Below, in pieces: positions 23,060 to 32,747 of a stretch of DNA of 44,304 nt; positions within the stretch are counted from its first letter, which is position 1; every line of letters begins with the position of its first letter. The position numbers were made by a program, and so were the translations under genes. This DNA comes from a virus: positions 1-44,304 of IMG/VR virus record IMGVR_UViG_3300048592_000301. One strand, 5' to 3'. A model generated the notes under the pieces. The model was not told the origin of the DNA. It did no database searches and worked only from the letters and a program-made list of their open reading frames with translations.

Positions 23060-25089
23060 TAGATTTTTTTTGCTATTACTGATACTTTATATTCGTTTCC
23101 TGTTGATGTTTCTGAATCGGCAGTTAATGCTGTTTCGTCAATGCAGAACAACGCTTTTAGCGGTGTAGTTTGCTCGAAAAATTGTTCTTGCGCATAGATA
23201 AACGGTGTTGTTAATTGACCTAATAAAGCGGGGTTCCATGCTTCGGCTTCAAGTATTGTTGATATACTTCCCGGTGCTGGGTCAATATTAGTTATAAGAT
23301 AATAACCAAGTGCTGGATCGATCACAATTGGGTCGGCAATCTCTCCTTGCAAACACATATCTTCGCCCGGACACCAAAACAGCTTAGTATCAAATGGCGG
23401 ATTTTGGGCTGTTATTTTTAAAATGGTGTCAGGCTGATAATCTTTAACGAATAGCTTTTGAGTGAAAACAATTATATCGGTAAATGGCGTTATATAGTCA
23501 TCGTAATCTAATTGAAGTTTCCATTCAACTAATAAATTTTTCGCTCCCCAATATTGGGTTGATTGCGGTGTTGATGTTGGCACTCCATTCGCAACGCTTG
23601 AAATATTTGTAACATTCGCCTCGTATCTATTTCTCCATTGGGCTGTTAGTTTTATTATATTGGGCGTTGAATAAAAATCTAATGTTATCCCTTTTCCGCT
23701 TTCGTATGTTGTCGGGTTTACTTTCTTTGAAACCCTTATGTCGTAAAATTCTTGAAATATACCCGGATAGCCCGATAAATAATATTCTTCTTTTATAGTG
23801 AAATTAACTTCCGTTAAATATCTTCTTATATCATTAGGCACAACAATTCCTAATCTGTTTAAAATATCGGCAGCAAAAGAATTAGCTGAAATATCAATAC
23901 TTAATTCTGATATCATTCTTTCTTCAATCGTTGCTGTTAAGTCATTGCCGGTATAAAGCAATTTGTTATCCCCTATTTTACCTGAAATATCAGTCCATGA
24001 ACCAAAATATGGAACATCGGCGTTCGTATCAAATTCATCACTCAAGAATGATGTTACTTCATTATTTGTCGGAGGGTTGTTGTAGTAAACGATTGCAATT
24101 AACCTATATTTATACCCACTTACAAGTGTTGTTTTATCTATTTTAAATGTCCATTTATATGTTGTACCAGCAACAAGCGTTGGTCCAGTATATGGCGTTT
24201 TAAATTTTACAGTTGACACTCCGACACCTGTAATCTCTGCAACGTCTAATTCGTAATTCGTTTCCCACTGAACAGTTTGGTCGTTTGTATCTGTTCTTAT
24301 ACACTTAACAACAAGTGCAGGAGTAGCAATCGGCGAATCGCATCTAAATTCAACATCGGTGTCTTGAATGAACGAAAAACCGTTTACTGTTACACCGTTT
24401 CTTGTTAATAAAAATTGAGGGTTTGTAAAGTACGGAGCAACCCCATATTTCCCTTTATTATAAAAGCCAGCCCCATATCCGTATTGCGGATTCCATTCGA
24501 GGCTGCCGAAATTACCCGGTGCGCCTGTGTCCTCCATAAAAATATAAGTCCGTATATCATTATTCACAGATGAATAAATACTCGTTGCGGTCGCATCTTC
24601 TGTTGCACCTTGTCTTTTTTCAACTAATAATCTATCTTTATTGACATCAAATTGTGGGGTGGTATAATCAAGCACATCATAAGAATGAATGAAATAAATC
24701 CAAACTATAAATTGAAAATTAGTAATCGGTTGCACGAAAACGGCATTAATCTTTCCCGGTAGGGGCAAAGGAGTAGATGGCGATTGATAATTACAAGCCA
24801 AATTTAACCCTAAAGAAATTGATGAACCTAATGTTACAGCCCAATATGAATCGCCTTTTCCGACGATAGAATTAACATAAGAATTCGGCAAGAACAATCC
24901 CGGATTAATGTAAATATTAGAATTTTTGATATTCTTGTCAGAATCAACAGTTAGTTTCAATAGCTTTTTTTCTCCAATTACACTTGGGCAGTTAATCATC
25001 AGTCCATCGATGTAATCCGTTGGGCTATACGCTGTGTATTCGGGTACTGTCCGAATCCTTGAATCTGATATTGATAAACTTATTGCCAT
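23059..25089 (-). CDS. Tail tip/baseplate structural protein, 676 aa
   Basis: Large beta protein made of several sandwich domains; the region DQTVQWETNYELDVAEITGVGVSTVKFKTPYTGPTLVAGTTYKWTFKI-like (about residues 275-325) resembles a fibronectin-type or similar beta domain seen in tail-tip proteins. There is no coiled coil and no membrane span. It ends where the 319-aa gene begins and starts at the end of the 559-aa gene. Probably the central tail-tip or receptor-binding scaffold; based on size, composition and position. Confidence 0.65.
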   Translation of the reverse strand: MAISLSISDSRIRTVPEYTAYSPTDYIDGLMINCPSVIGEKKLLKLTVDSDKNIKNSNIYINPGLFLPNSYVNSIVGKGDSYWAVTLGSSISLGLNLACNYQSPSTPLPLPGKINAVFVQPITNFQFIVWIYFIHSYDVLDYTTPQFDVNKDRLLVEKRQGATEDATATSIYSSVNNDIRTYIFMEDTGAPGNFGSLEWNPQYGYGAGFYNKGKYGVAPYFTNPQFLLTRNGVTVNGFSFIQDTDVEFRCDSPIATPALVVKCIRTDTNDQTVQWETNYELDVAEITGVGVSTVKFKTPYTGPTLVAGTTYKWTFKIDKTTLVSGYKYRLIAIVYYNNPPTNNEVTSFLSDEFDTNADVPYFGSWTDISGKIGDNKLLYTGNDLTATIEERMISELSIDISANSFAADILNRLGIVVPNDIRRYLTEVNFTIKEEYYLSGYPGIFQEFYDIRVSKKVNPTTYESGKGITLDFYSTPNIIKLTAQWRNRYEANVTNISSVANGVPTSTPQSTQYWGAKNLLVEWKLQLDYDDYITPFTDIIVFTQKLFVKDYQPDTILKITAQNPPFDTKLFWCPGEDMCLQGEIADPIVIDPALGYYLITNIDPAPGSISTILEAEAWNPALLGQLTTPFIYAQEQFFEQTTPLKALFCIDETALTADSETSTGNEYKVSVIAKKI

Positions 25090-26768
25090 TATACTGTTCC
25101 ATTTATAATCATTACGTTACTCGCAAAATTAATACTTATTTCATTCACTTTCCCTTTGCCCTCTGAGGTCATTATCATTCCTTGCAAATCAATTTTATTT
25201 AGCAATTCACAATTGAATATTATTTCAGCCGAAAAGTCTTTCCCCTGAAAGCCTGTTAATTTCGGATTATCAATATACCAAAAATTCGTGTAAAGATTTC
25301 CCGGATAATTAGCATTAAACCACATTGGGTAATTATAAAACTGATTAGCCGCAACATCAGGAAAACCCGCAAAATAATAAGCTGTTGGGTCAACCTTTGC
25401 GTTTGCAACACCTGTGTTCGTGTCCCATATCAACAACATAGGCGTATATGTTTGATGGGCATTCATTAAGATAGTATTTTTATACTTCTTAATTACCGGC
25501 CCAATTGAAGGAGCCCACTCATAATTAGTTAATACATCCCTATCAATGCCATCATCCCTAAACCTTGACGCTGAGAAATTAATCAATGGTTTAAATTCCC
25601 CTTTTTGGTTTGCAGAATAAGGCACATTCCACCCAACAACATCACCCCAACGACTAACAGCCTCGCCCCCGACCCAATTAATACCATCTTTTTGATAATA
25701 TAGCGACGCATACGAATATCTATCTTTCGTGCTCCAAGTCCAACAAACCTCGTTCACTTCGGGATAAGTGGTTAAATCAAGCCAAGGCGTTGAAGGAACA
25801 AAATAATCACGTCTTTCAAATACTAAATCATTTCCGTTAATTTTATAATCGGCATTGAACACCGACTTCATTTCATTAAAAAACTGAGTACCGTTTAAAA
25901 GAGGCTTGTTATCATCAATCCAATAAGTTGTTGTATCGGTTTCGATAATTCCCTTTTTTATCGGAGCACTCAAATAGCAAAGATTATAATACTGCGAGTT
26001 GACATCATTTAATATGCTTGATTTAAAATTCAACCCGCACTTGCCACATACATTTGTCGCATAATCACGCACTAATGGAGCTGGGTGCTTTCTGCCACAT
26101 CCAACAATAAAGGCATATAACAAATTCAATTGATTTTGAAGGTCATTTATAGTGATTTGAGTGTTGCCTCCAATTGATATTTGATTGATGTTAGTATTAA
26201 GATTGTTGTTTAGAAATGAAATAACCGCATTAACCGTATTAAAAAGAAGAACTAAAGAAGCTATTAAAGGAATCCAAAAAACAATTTGTGTTGCGGTGGC
26301 CACCGAGAGGATTATTAAAACATCGTGCATCCAATCAGGTCGTAATTCGTTACAGTAAGCAAAACGTGGATGTTGTTTAGATTTAAAACCATTGTAATCA
26401 TCCCATATTAAAGTATTCTTTAAACATGTAAGTTTATCCTCGGCTGTTGTTTTTTCGACTGCGGCAGCATTTAATTCACATTTATTCTCGCACCATTTTA
26501 ACCCCTTGTAAGTTACATTGAACTCATAAATTTGAGCATTTGAACAACAATCGTTTTCAAATCTTAACACAACTTTATTTTCGAGAGCGGTCGCTGATTG
26601 AACTAATTGCGCATAAAGATAGTCGTATTCTTTTCCCGAAAATATCAAATCGCCGGTAAATGAAAAACCAATCTCGCCCGTTTCTGTTTGCCTTCTTAGT
26701 GTTATTGAAGGATTTTGCAGCGATTCAACCGGATTGGCTATTATTTGATTATCTAAATAAACTTTCAT
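25089..26768 (-). CDS. Distal tail/baseplate protein, 559 aa
   Basis: The N-terminal ~120 residues are beta-rich (VYLDNQIIANPVESLQNPSITLRRQTETGEIGF), with Cys pairs (NDCCSNA, WCENKC). A strongly hydrophobic helix occupies ~residues 150-190 (LIILSVATATQIVFWIPLIASLVLLF), unusual for a tail protein and perhaps a fusion or membrane-penetrating segment. The rest is beta-rich with a CGKCG motif. It overlaps the tape measure gene by four bases, so it is the first tail-tip gene, where distal tail (Dit-like) proteins occur. Confidence 0.65.
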   Translation of the reverse strand: MKVYLDNQIIANPVESLQNPSITLRRQTETGEIGFSFTGDLIFSGKEYDYLYAQLVQSATALENKVVLRFENDCCSNAQIYEFNVTYKGLKWCENKCELNAAAVEKTTAEDKLTCLKNTLIWDDYNGFKSKQHPRFAYCNELRPDWMHDVLIILSVATATQIVFWIPLIASLVLLFNTVNAVISFLNNNLNTNINQISIGGNTQITINDLQNQLNLLYAFIVGCGRKHPAPLVRDYATNVCGKCGLNFKSSILNDVNSQYYNLCYLSAPIKKGIIETDTTTYWIDDNKPLLNGTQFFNEMKSVFNADYKINGNDLVFERRDYFVPSTPWLDLTTYPEVNEVCWTWSTKDRYSYASLYYQKDGINWVGGEAVSRWGDVVGWNVPYSANQKGEFKPLINFSASRFRDDGIDRDVLTNYEWAPSIGPVIKKYKNTILMNAHQTYTPMLLIWDTNTGVANAKVDPTAYYFAGFPDVAANQFYNYPMWFNANYPGNLYTNFWYIDNPKLTGFQGKDFSAEIIFNCELLNKIDLQGMIMTSEGKGKVNEISINFASNVMIINGTV

Positions 26769-29758
26769 TTTGCCATATTGCGGATATAATCTTGTCTTGC
26801 TTTTACATTCGATAAATGAACAGAGAAACCATTTTCGTCTATATTAATTGCAGAACTTTGATTCTTAACAATTTTAATAAGCATATTCATTTGGTCTTTT
26901 AACTCAGTTACCTCAACTCTCGTATTATAAATAGGAGAATGTTGTCTTATTTCCTTATTCATATTATAATAATCGAATGCTCGAACCTTTTTATGCCAAT
27001 CATGTAAGTCAATCTTGCCTTCGTGAACGCCTTGAAAGATATCCTTATATTTTCTTGTGTTTTTGTGATTGAAAATAAACTCGTCTTTGTGGTAAGTGTA
27101 AGGCTTGCTTCCTACTTTATTACTAACTTCTTTCGGATTTCCACTTCCTGTATATCCCTCATATAAACCGCCTTCATAAAACGCCGCTTGTGATGAAATA
27201 GCCCTTGCAGACGCAAGCCCAGCGACTAATGCAAGTAAAGCCGCCGCAATCGTTACCCCCGCAGCAACACCACCACCTTGTGCCGCTGCTTTAGAAACCG
27301 CAATTGCGGTATTCGCAATTAATTCAACCGTTGCCAATGCTTGTTGTTGTCTAACAAATTTCTCCTTTTCTTTATTTAGATTATCAAGCCTTTTTTGCTC
27401 CTCTTGCAGCAACTCAGCATTCCCTTGTTCGGCTATATTCCGAGCATCGTCAACTCTTTTTTGTTGCAATGATGTTTGCCCTTCGATTTCTTTAATCTTA
27501 GCGGAAAGAATTTGATTCGTTGCTGATATAGCCGCATTAATTATTTCCTCGGTATAAGCAATATTCTCAAGTCGGCGTTGTTTTTTCGCCTCCTTTTCTA
27601 ATAACGATAATTTTTCTTGCTGTTTCTTTGCTGCTACCTCATATTTTTTCCCACCGGCTTGCAATATTAATAATCTTTGCTTTTCGTATTCAATATCAGA
27701 AAATAACAACTCGGAATTCCTTGCGTTTTTAAGTTTTAATTCTGTTTGCGCTGTATCTTTTTGGGAATCAATTTGGCTTTGTGATTCTTCTACTTCCAAT
27801 TTATTTAACTCAATTTGCCCTTTTAACAAGGCTTGTGTTGCTTTTAGTTTTATATCATTTAGTTTCTTTTCTTCATCCTCCGTTGACAACCCTAATTTTT
27901 TCCTTTCTTCGATATTTTTTTCTTGTAAGATAATTAATTGGTCAAAATAATCTTGCTGTACATTGAACCGCTGTTGCGCTTCTTGAAATTCTGATTGTTC
28001 AATAGTGCTTAATATTATTTCAGCAGATTCCTTTTTTCTTTCTAATTCTTTTTCCGCTCTTATCTCATCACCCTCCAATATCGCAAGGTTTTTATCATTA
28101 TTGAAATTGACTTCTTGTTGCGATGAAATCTTAGCAAGCAACACTTTCGCCTTTTCTCTATCAGCTACGGTTTTGGCTTGTTCTAATGCGTTTTTCTGTA
28201 ATTCTATAAACGCTTCCTTCTCAAGTTCTTTTCTTATTTTAAAGACCTCGTTTATTTGTTCTCTCGAACCCTCCCCGAAATTATTTTTAGCGTTAAAAGT
28301 AGCTGTTTTTACTTGTTCTTCCCTAAGTTTTTTTTCTAAATCAGTAAATAATGCTCTAATGTCATTGGCGTATTTTATTGCGGCGTTTTTTCTTTTTAAT
28401 AATAATCCAGCATCTATTTCAGCTGACTTTGTTTTTAAATCAAGTATTTTATTTGCAAGGTCAATTTCTTCTTTCTTTTCTTCATCTGTCAAGGTTTTAT
28501 GGTTCTTTCTTCTGCTTTCCGCTGCTTTAAAAGCTACCCCTAAAGTTCTTATTTGTTGATTTATTGCTTCTTTTTCGAGTTTTTCGGTTTCTAATCCAGC
28601 CGCTTTTGCTATTGCGATTCGTCGTGCCGCAACCTTTTCTTGTTGGTCTGCGAGGGCTTGCCCGTTTTTAATTAAAGATTCATTCGCTATGTCAAGTGCG
28701 TGAGTTGTTAATCCGATAGCATCACTTAATTCAAAAAATAAATTTATTGCTCCTTTTATAATCTTTCCAATTCCGGTAAAAACCTCACCAATCAAACCAC
28801 CCGATGCTTTTAATTTATCGAAGTTTGCAATTATAGCAACTATTGCGCCACCGATTAAAAAAAGAGGATTTGTCAATAATGCTTTACCTACTTTAAGAAG
28901 TGTTGCTCCCAAATCAGATAAACCTTTCAAACTCTCTTTAAATGTTATTGACTTGGTCGCAGCGACTAATAAATCAGCTTTTTTTGCTGCCCCTTTAAAA
29001 TCTAAAAATGCAAGTTTGCCCCCTATTTCACCAAGTAATGTTCCAACTACTTTAAACTTGCTATCTGACGCAAACGCTGATGCAGCTTCTTTTGCATCGT
29101 CTAATTTATTTTTTATTTCTCCTGCCTGCTGTGCTAATTTTGTAAATTTTTCCGGGTCTGTTGTTGTTGCAAGTTGCGCTTTTAGAGATTTTAATTGAGC
29201 GGTCAAAGATTTAATTGCAGCCTCTCCTTTTTTACCAATATCATCGACCACCGCTTTTCCTGTTTTCTTTGCTGTTGGGTCTGTATCTTTAATTGTGTTT
29301 TTTAATTTCTTTTGCCCTTCATCTACTTTTTTAATCGATTCCGCTGCATTTTCTCCGAATGTTTTTGTTGTCTTTGTCGCATCCTTTATCCCAGTTGTAA
29401 TAGAAGATACTTGCGCTCCTTTGAACGCATTATTTATTTTAACCGAAAGCGTTTCGGCTTCTTTCGTTGTTGTTTGTTGATTTTTATTTAGTCCCTCAAT
29501 GCTCTTATTTAGATTATCTACGGCATCCTTGTTCTTCTTTAATTCCTCGGTGTATTTCGCTGCTTGTGAAGGCGAGTTTGTTTTTTTTCTCGCAGCAAGT
29601 ATATCAGCTTCTTTCTTTAGTAACTTATTTAATTCAGCTTCTTGTTTTTTTATCTCGGCATTTACTTGACCGTATTTCTCGGCCACCTTGTTAATCTCGG
29701 AAATTACTCCTTGACTTTCTGCTTCAAGCTGAAATATAACCTTAAAAACATCCGCCAT
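26765..29758 (-). CDS. Tail tape measure protein
   Basis: 997 aa. Long alternating coiled-coil and helical regions (residues ~20-120, ~440-760), a hydrophobic helix near residue 295 (PLFLIGGAIVAIIANFDKL) and another alanine-rich one near 845-875, and a C-terminal basic motif with YHKDEFIFNHKNTRKY. These are the hallmarks of tape measure proteins that set tail length; by the usual ~0.15 nm per residue the tail would be about 150 nm, within the siphovirus range (estimate from family behaviour). The gene is the longest in the window, with tail-tip genes after it and chaperone-like genes before it. Confidence 0.9.
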   Translation of the reverse strand: MADVFKVIFQLEAESQGVISEINKVAEKYGQVNAEIKKQEAELNKLLKKEADILAARKKTNSPSQAAKYTEELKKNKDAVDNLNKSIEGLNKNQQTTTKEAETLSVKINNAFKGAQVSSITTGIKDATKTTKTFGENAAESIKKVDEGQKKLKNTIKDTDPTAKKTGKAVVDDIGKKGEAAIKSLTAQLKSLKAQLATTTDPEKFTKLAQQAGEIKNKLDDAKEAASAFASDSKFKVVGTLLGEIGGKLAFLDFKGAAKKADLLVAATKSITFKESLKGLSDLGATLLKVGKALLTNPLFLIGGAIVAIIANFDKLKASGGLIGEVFTGIGKIIKGAINLFFELSDAIGLTTHALDIANESLIKNGQALADQQEKVAARRIAIAKAAGLETEKLEKEAINQQIRTLGVAFKAAESRRKNHKTLTDEEKKEEIDLANKILDLKTKSAEIDAGLLLKRKNAAIKYANDIRALFTDLEKKLREEQVKTATFNAKNNFGEGSREQINEVFKIRKELEKEAFIELQKNALEQAKTVADREKAKVLLAKISSQQEVNFNNDKNLAILEGDEIRAEKELERKKESAEIILSTIEQSEFQEAQQRFNVQQDYFDQLIILQEKNIEERKKLGLSTEDEEKKLNDIKLKATQALLKGQIELNKLEVEESQSQIDSQKDTAQTELKLKNARNSELLFSDIEYEKQRLLILQAGGKKYEVAAKKQQEKLSLLEKEAKKQRRLENIAYTEEIINAAISATNQILSAKIKEIEGQTSLQQKRVDDARNIAEQGNAELLQEEQKRLDNLNKEKEKFVRQQQALATVELIANTAIAVSKAAAQGGGVAAGVTIAAALLALVAGLASARAISSQAAFYEGGLYEGYTGSGNPKEVSNKVGSKPYTYHKDEFIFNHKNTRKYKDIFQGVHEGKIDLHDWHKKVRAFDYYNMNKEIRQHSPIYNTRVEVTELKDQMNMLIKIVKNQSSAINIDENGFSVHLSNVKARQDYIRNMAK

Positions 29759-29768
29759 TTCATATAAA

Positions 29769-29939
29769 TTAAAGTGTTTTTGTTATAATGAAAACGAAAC
29801 AGAGAAACCCAAATTGTCGACCTGTAACTTTTTGCTGAGGCTGAAAATTCATAATCTCATTAAAAGGCGTTATGTGCCACGTTAATAAATCAATTTTTAA
29901 GCGTAAATGTGTTTTCTTTTTTGCTTCTACTTTTTCCAT
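29769..29939 (-). CDS. Small protein, 56 aa, near tape measure
   Basis: Open frame between the chaperone-like pair and the tape measure. It starts with a basic helix (MEKVEAKKKTHLRLKID) and ends in a hydrophobic run (FGFLCFVFIITKTL), possibly a membrane span. It fills a 230-base gap that would otherwise be empty, and a near-consensus TAAATTTA box lies just upstream. Function unknown. Confidence 0.5.
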   Translation of the reverse strand: MEKVEAKKKTHLRLKIDLLTWHITPFNEIMNFQPQQKVTGRQFGFLCFVFIITKTL

Positions 29940-29994
29940 ACTGTAAATTTAACTTGTTATTGTTAATAATAAATTATAGACTTATAAAACTTTT

Positions 29995-30207
29995 TTAACT
30001 TTTCTTCCCTTTCTTTATTCCCGAACTATCAAATCCTTTTTTCATTTTCTCTATTTCCTTATTTGTTCGTTCGACTTTTTCTAAATATGAATCTAAAATC
30101 GAACAGAATTCAATATATGAGTTGTCCATTAATGCTTTTATATCGGAGGCTCTGCCTTCGCAGGCAAGATAAATTATGTCGTTGATGAACTTTCGTCCCT
30201 CGTCCAT
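29995..30207 (-). CDS. Tail assembly chaperone second ORF candidate, 70 aa
   Basis: Overlaps the 185-aa gene by 34 bases in the -1 frame and lies upstream of the tape measure, exactly the gpG/gpGT layout in siphoviruses, in which a frameshift makes a longer chaperone. The protein is helical with a basic tail. I looked for a slippery heptamer in the overlap (30174-30207) and did not find a convincing one, so a separate start at the ATG at 30207 is equally likely. Confidence 0.55.
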   Translation of the reverse strand: MDEGRKFINDIIYLACEGRASDIKALMDNSYIEFCSILDSYLEKVERTNKEIEKMKKGFDSSGIKKGKKS

Positions 30208-30731
30208 GCGTTCGTCGCTATATATCGATGGACTCTTTTTACTTGGTTTTTCATTTCCTCCAAATAAATGCTTAAATCTGTGTCGGGTAGTTCTGAAAAT
30301 TGTTTCATAAGGTTGAGTGCAATTGGCAAAAAAAAACCACGCACGTCAGGGTCAGATTTGTATAATTCTCTTTTCTTATTATTAAATGCCTCACTCGGAG
30401 TTTTAACATTCTCGCCATCAATAAAAAAATAAAGACAAGCCAAGTCGAACATGGAATTTTCTTCCACGATATAATTTAGCCGGAACTCCATTTCTTGAAT
30501 AATAGAATGTGAATAAACAATGTCTTGATTATTAACTCCCTTTTTATACTCTTGTATAAGAGCCTTCATTTCTTTTTTTGACAAGCACATTTCGGAATAA
30601 CGTCTTGCTTCCTCTGCCGAAACTCCACGCTCAGGGCTAATTGTTAAAGGGTCATGGTGGGCGTAAAAATTAACGCCACTTTTTGTTGTGAATACTATTT
30701 TTAAATTCGGATTGTCTTTGGTTGCTAACAT
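30174..30731 (-). CDS. Tail assembly chaperone-like protein, 185 aa
   Basis: Mostly helical soluble protein. Its position between the terminase and the tape measure, and the -1 frame overlap with a 70-aa ORF, fit tail chaperones (gpG-type), which coat the tape measure during tail assembly. An N-terminal beta hairpin (LKIVFTTKSGVNFYAH) precedes helices with SPERGVSAEEARRYSEM. The start follows a TACATTTG box by six bases, separating it from the terminase gene. Assignment is positional. Confidence 0.6.
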   Translation of the reverse strand: MLATKDNPNLKIVFTTKSGVNFYAHHDPLTISPERGVSAEEARRYSEMCLSKKEMKALIQEYKKGVNNQDIVYSHSIIQEMEFRLNYIVEENSMFDLACLYFFIDGENVKTPSEAFNNKKRELYKSDPDVRGFFLPIALNLMKQFSELPDTDLSIYLEEMKNQVKRVHRYIATNAWTRDESSSTT

Positions 30732-30734
30732 AGT

Positions 30735-32033
30735 TTACAAATGTAAAAAATTATACATAAATATATTAAATAAATATCGAGCGCAATCTAAAATGTCGGC
30801 TTGTTGTGTCGGGTCGTTTCTATTAGTTTTATCAATTCCGCCATCAAGAGTGGTGCGAACATTCTCTAAATCAAATATTAAATGCCTACACTTTTCTTCG
30901 TGCATTTCGACTGGGTAATTTGCTAATATTGAATTAAACAATACTTGGTTTTCTTCTAATCTCGGATTGACCGAAGGAACTTTCATTTGATTACCCGAAA
31001 TACCAAGCATTTGTTTTATAACCACATAGAAATTAAGATTGTCTTTTACTAATGCAGATGTGTTTTGTCCCGAAGCATCCCCGGTTACCATATAAACATA
31101 ATCCTTATAATGAACAAGAATATAGTTACAAAGCGCATAAATATCGGAGTTGTTTAATTTAATCGCTTCAATAAATTTCCACTTATTATCGTACCATTGC
31201 GCCACTAAGCACGAAATCGGATTTTTATTAAAGTCAAAGGACAAATAAAGTAATTGGTCTTTTTTTAGTTCGGGTCTGCCTAAGTGCTTTTTTCTATCAA
31301 ATGCAAACGCCCAAAGATTATCTTTATTCGAAAAATCAGTCCAATCGCCTTCAATAAACTGCTTTTGATACCGTTCAGCCATTCGCCCCCAAGCATCCCA
31401 TTGCTCGGTTGTTACATAAGCGTTATCGCTCGGCAAAGCGTGCTGGAAGTAATATGGTTCTTTTAATTCATTTCGCCTCCATTTATCATATATTTCACTT
31501 TTAATCCACGTTTGCGTTGGATTGAATGTACTTAACGTAATTGGCTTCGGCATTTTAGGAATGTACCAAGAACCATTCCTTGATTGTCCTATTTCCCACA
31601 ACTTCTTTGAAAGTTCTTCTATCTGTTCAAACCATAAGCCATTAGTTTCAAGTCCGAGTAAATCGTTTAATTCGGGGTCATGGGAAATATTCTCGCCCCG
31701 AAAAAAAATCTTAGCATCCGATTTTTTGTTATAAATAAAGAAATTTGATTTATCTCTATTCCATCCCCACTTAGGGCTTCCGGCAATAATCTTTTCAAAT
31801 GTCGGTACAGTTGTGGCTTGAAGGGCAGGCATATCGGCACGAAATATATGCCATCGTGAATTTTCGAACACCGTTGCAGCGGTTAAGAATACAGCGGAGC
31901 AAGCAACTGATTTTCCACCCCTGATTGCGCCTCCATAACTTAGATTTCTGTAATTATTCAGCCCATACAAGGCTTCAATACATTTATTATAAAATTCTTC
32001 TTGCTTTGGATTTTGTGATAAATCAATTATCAT
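30735..32033 (-). CDS. Terminase large subunit
   Basis: 432 aa. ATPase: Walker A-like GGAIRGGKSV (about residues 35-44) and an acidic Walker B around GLWFEQIEEL (about 133-142). Nuclease: acidic motifs in LYLSFDFNKNP (about 226-236) and VTGDASGQNT (about 277-286), with a third acidic site near the end (DILDCARY). This is the headful or cos packaging motor, which docks on the portal. It overlaps the small 39-aa gene by eleven bases and lies after the small terminase-like gene. Confidence 0.9.
   Translation of the reverse strand: MIIDLSQNPKQEEFYNKCIEALYGLNNYRNLSYGGAIRGGKSVACSAVFLTAATVFENSRWHIFRADMPALQATTVPTFEKIIAGSPKWGWNRDKSNFFIYNKKSDAKIFFRGENISHDPELNDLLGLETNGLWFEQIEELSKKLWEIGQSRNGSWYIPKMPKPITLSTFNPTQTWIKSEIYDKWRRNELKEPYYFQHALPSDNAYVTTEQWDAWGRMAERYQKQFIEGDWTDFSNKDNLWAFAFDRKKHLGRPELKKDQLLYLSFDFNKNPISCLVAQWYDNKWKFIEAIKLNNSDIYALCNYILVHYKDYVYMVTGDASGQNTSALVKDNLNFYVVIKQMLGISGNQMKVPSVNPRLEENQVLFNSILANYPVEMHEEKCRHLIFDLENVRTTLDGGIDKTNRNDPTQQADILDCARYLFNIFMYNFLHL
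30738..30745 (-). promoter_or_regulatory. -7 box TACATTTG upstream of tail chaperone gene
   Basis: Minus strand TACATTTG within the palindrome TTTACAAATGTAAA, six bases before ATG at 30731. It also overlaps the last codons of the terminase gene. Confidence 0.5.
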
Positions 32034-32142
32034 TCTTAGCCAACTCTTTTAATTGCTCATAAATCAATTTTGCTTGATATTTTTGCCAAAGGGCAATTAG
32101 TTTGCAAATAGCTTGATTTACTTTTTTTATTTCGTTCGTCAT
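32023..32142 (-). CDS. Small helical protein, 39 aa, terminase region
   Basis: A short gene linked on both sides: its ATG overlaps the TGA of the 97-aa gene (ATGA), and its end overlaps the start of the large terminase by eleven bases. The sequence is one amphipathic helix (NQAICKLIALWQKYQAKLIYEQLKEL). It may help the terminase subunits associate; inference from location. Confidence 0.6.
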   Translation of the reverse strand: MTNEIKKVNQAICKLIALWQKYQAKLIYEQLKELAKNDN

Positions 32143-32432
32143 AAGTCTATTATTGTTCCGTTTGATAGCGTGATTTTAGTTGGCTCTTTGTTTAAACTCT
32201 CCCCATCTGTTGTTACATCAACCTTTTTCGGAAGCACAAAATCCATTAATTTAACCATAATCTTTGCCCATTCTCTCGGTTCTTCTGTTTTTAATTTACC
32301 CATAACTTTGTTGAAATGTGCACTCTGATTATCTATTGCCGCAACAATTAGTTCTTTTGCTTTAGCTGTTGATTTATTCGGAATCCCTTTAGTTCTTCCA
32401 CCTTTTTTATCGTTACCTTTTTTATATGACAT
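32139..32432 (-). CDS. Small terminase subunit candidate
   Basis: 97 aa. The basic start GGRTKGIPNKSTAKAKELI is a DNA-binding motif often opening Bacteroidetes phage genes next to the large terminase; a helical middle and acidic tail follow. It would bind the packaging start site and recruit the ATPase. Immediately upstream of the 39-aa and large terminase genes. No helix-turn-helix pattern is strong enough to be decisive. Confidence 0.6.
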   Translation of the reverse strand: MSYKKGNDKKGGRTKGIPNKSTAKAKELIVAAIDNQSAHFNKVMGKLKTEEPREWAKIMVKLMDFVLPKKVDVTTDGESLNKEPTKITLSNGTIIDL

Positions 32433-32483
32433 CTTAATTCTTTAAACTACTTTATTATCAATAAGTTATGAATTTTTATTTTA

Positions 32484-32732
32484 TTAATCTTCTGTAAATG
32501 ATTCTTTTTCAATTTGTTTTGCTGCATCGTAAACAAAAAATCCCGAAATAAGTAAGGCTAAGAATAAGAATATTGCTATTCCTATTGCTATTGATATAAA
32601 CCAATCTAATTTATTGTCGGGTTTTATAATCAAATAAGGTAATAAAGACAAGCTTACATTTACATATATCACGCAAATAGCTACATAAACAAGTAATATT
32701 CGGCTTTGTATTTTTGGTTTTATAAATTTCAT
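32484..32732 (-). CDS. Two-span membrane protein, holin candidate, 82 aa
   Basis: Two clear hydrophobic spans (residues ~8-28, ILLVYVAICVIYVNVSLSLL; ~44-68, ISIAIGIAIFLFLALLISGFFV) with short charged ends, the class II holin pattern. It sits beside the spanin-like, lipoprotein and amidase genes, so holin is the best guess. A leaderless promoter box lies four bases upstream of its ATG, separating it from the amidase operon. Confidence 0.6.
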   Translation of the reverse strand: MKFIKPKIQSRILLVYVAICVIYVNVSLSLLPYLIIKPDNKLDWFISIAIGIAIFLFLALLISGFFVYDAAKQIEKESFTED

Positions 32733-32736
32733 TTTA

Positions 32737-32744
32737 CAAAAGTA
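32737..32744 (-). promoter_or_regulatory. -7 box TACTTTTG four bases before ATG (32732)
   Basis: Minus strand TACTTTTG, then TAAA, then ATG; the identical arrangement is seen at 7178. Confidence 0.6.
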
Positions 32745-32747
32745 AAA

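Noticed and set aside
28005-28559. Plus-strand 184-aa frame
   Set aside because: Shadow of the tape measure gene; composition follows the antisense of Lys/Glu/Ala codons.
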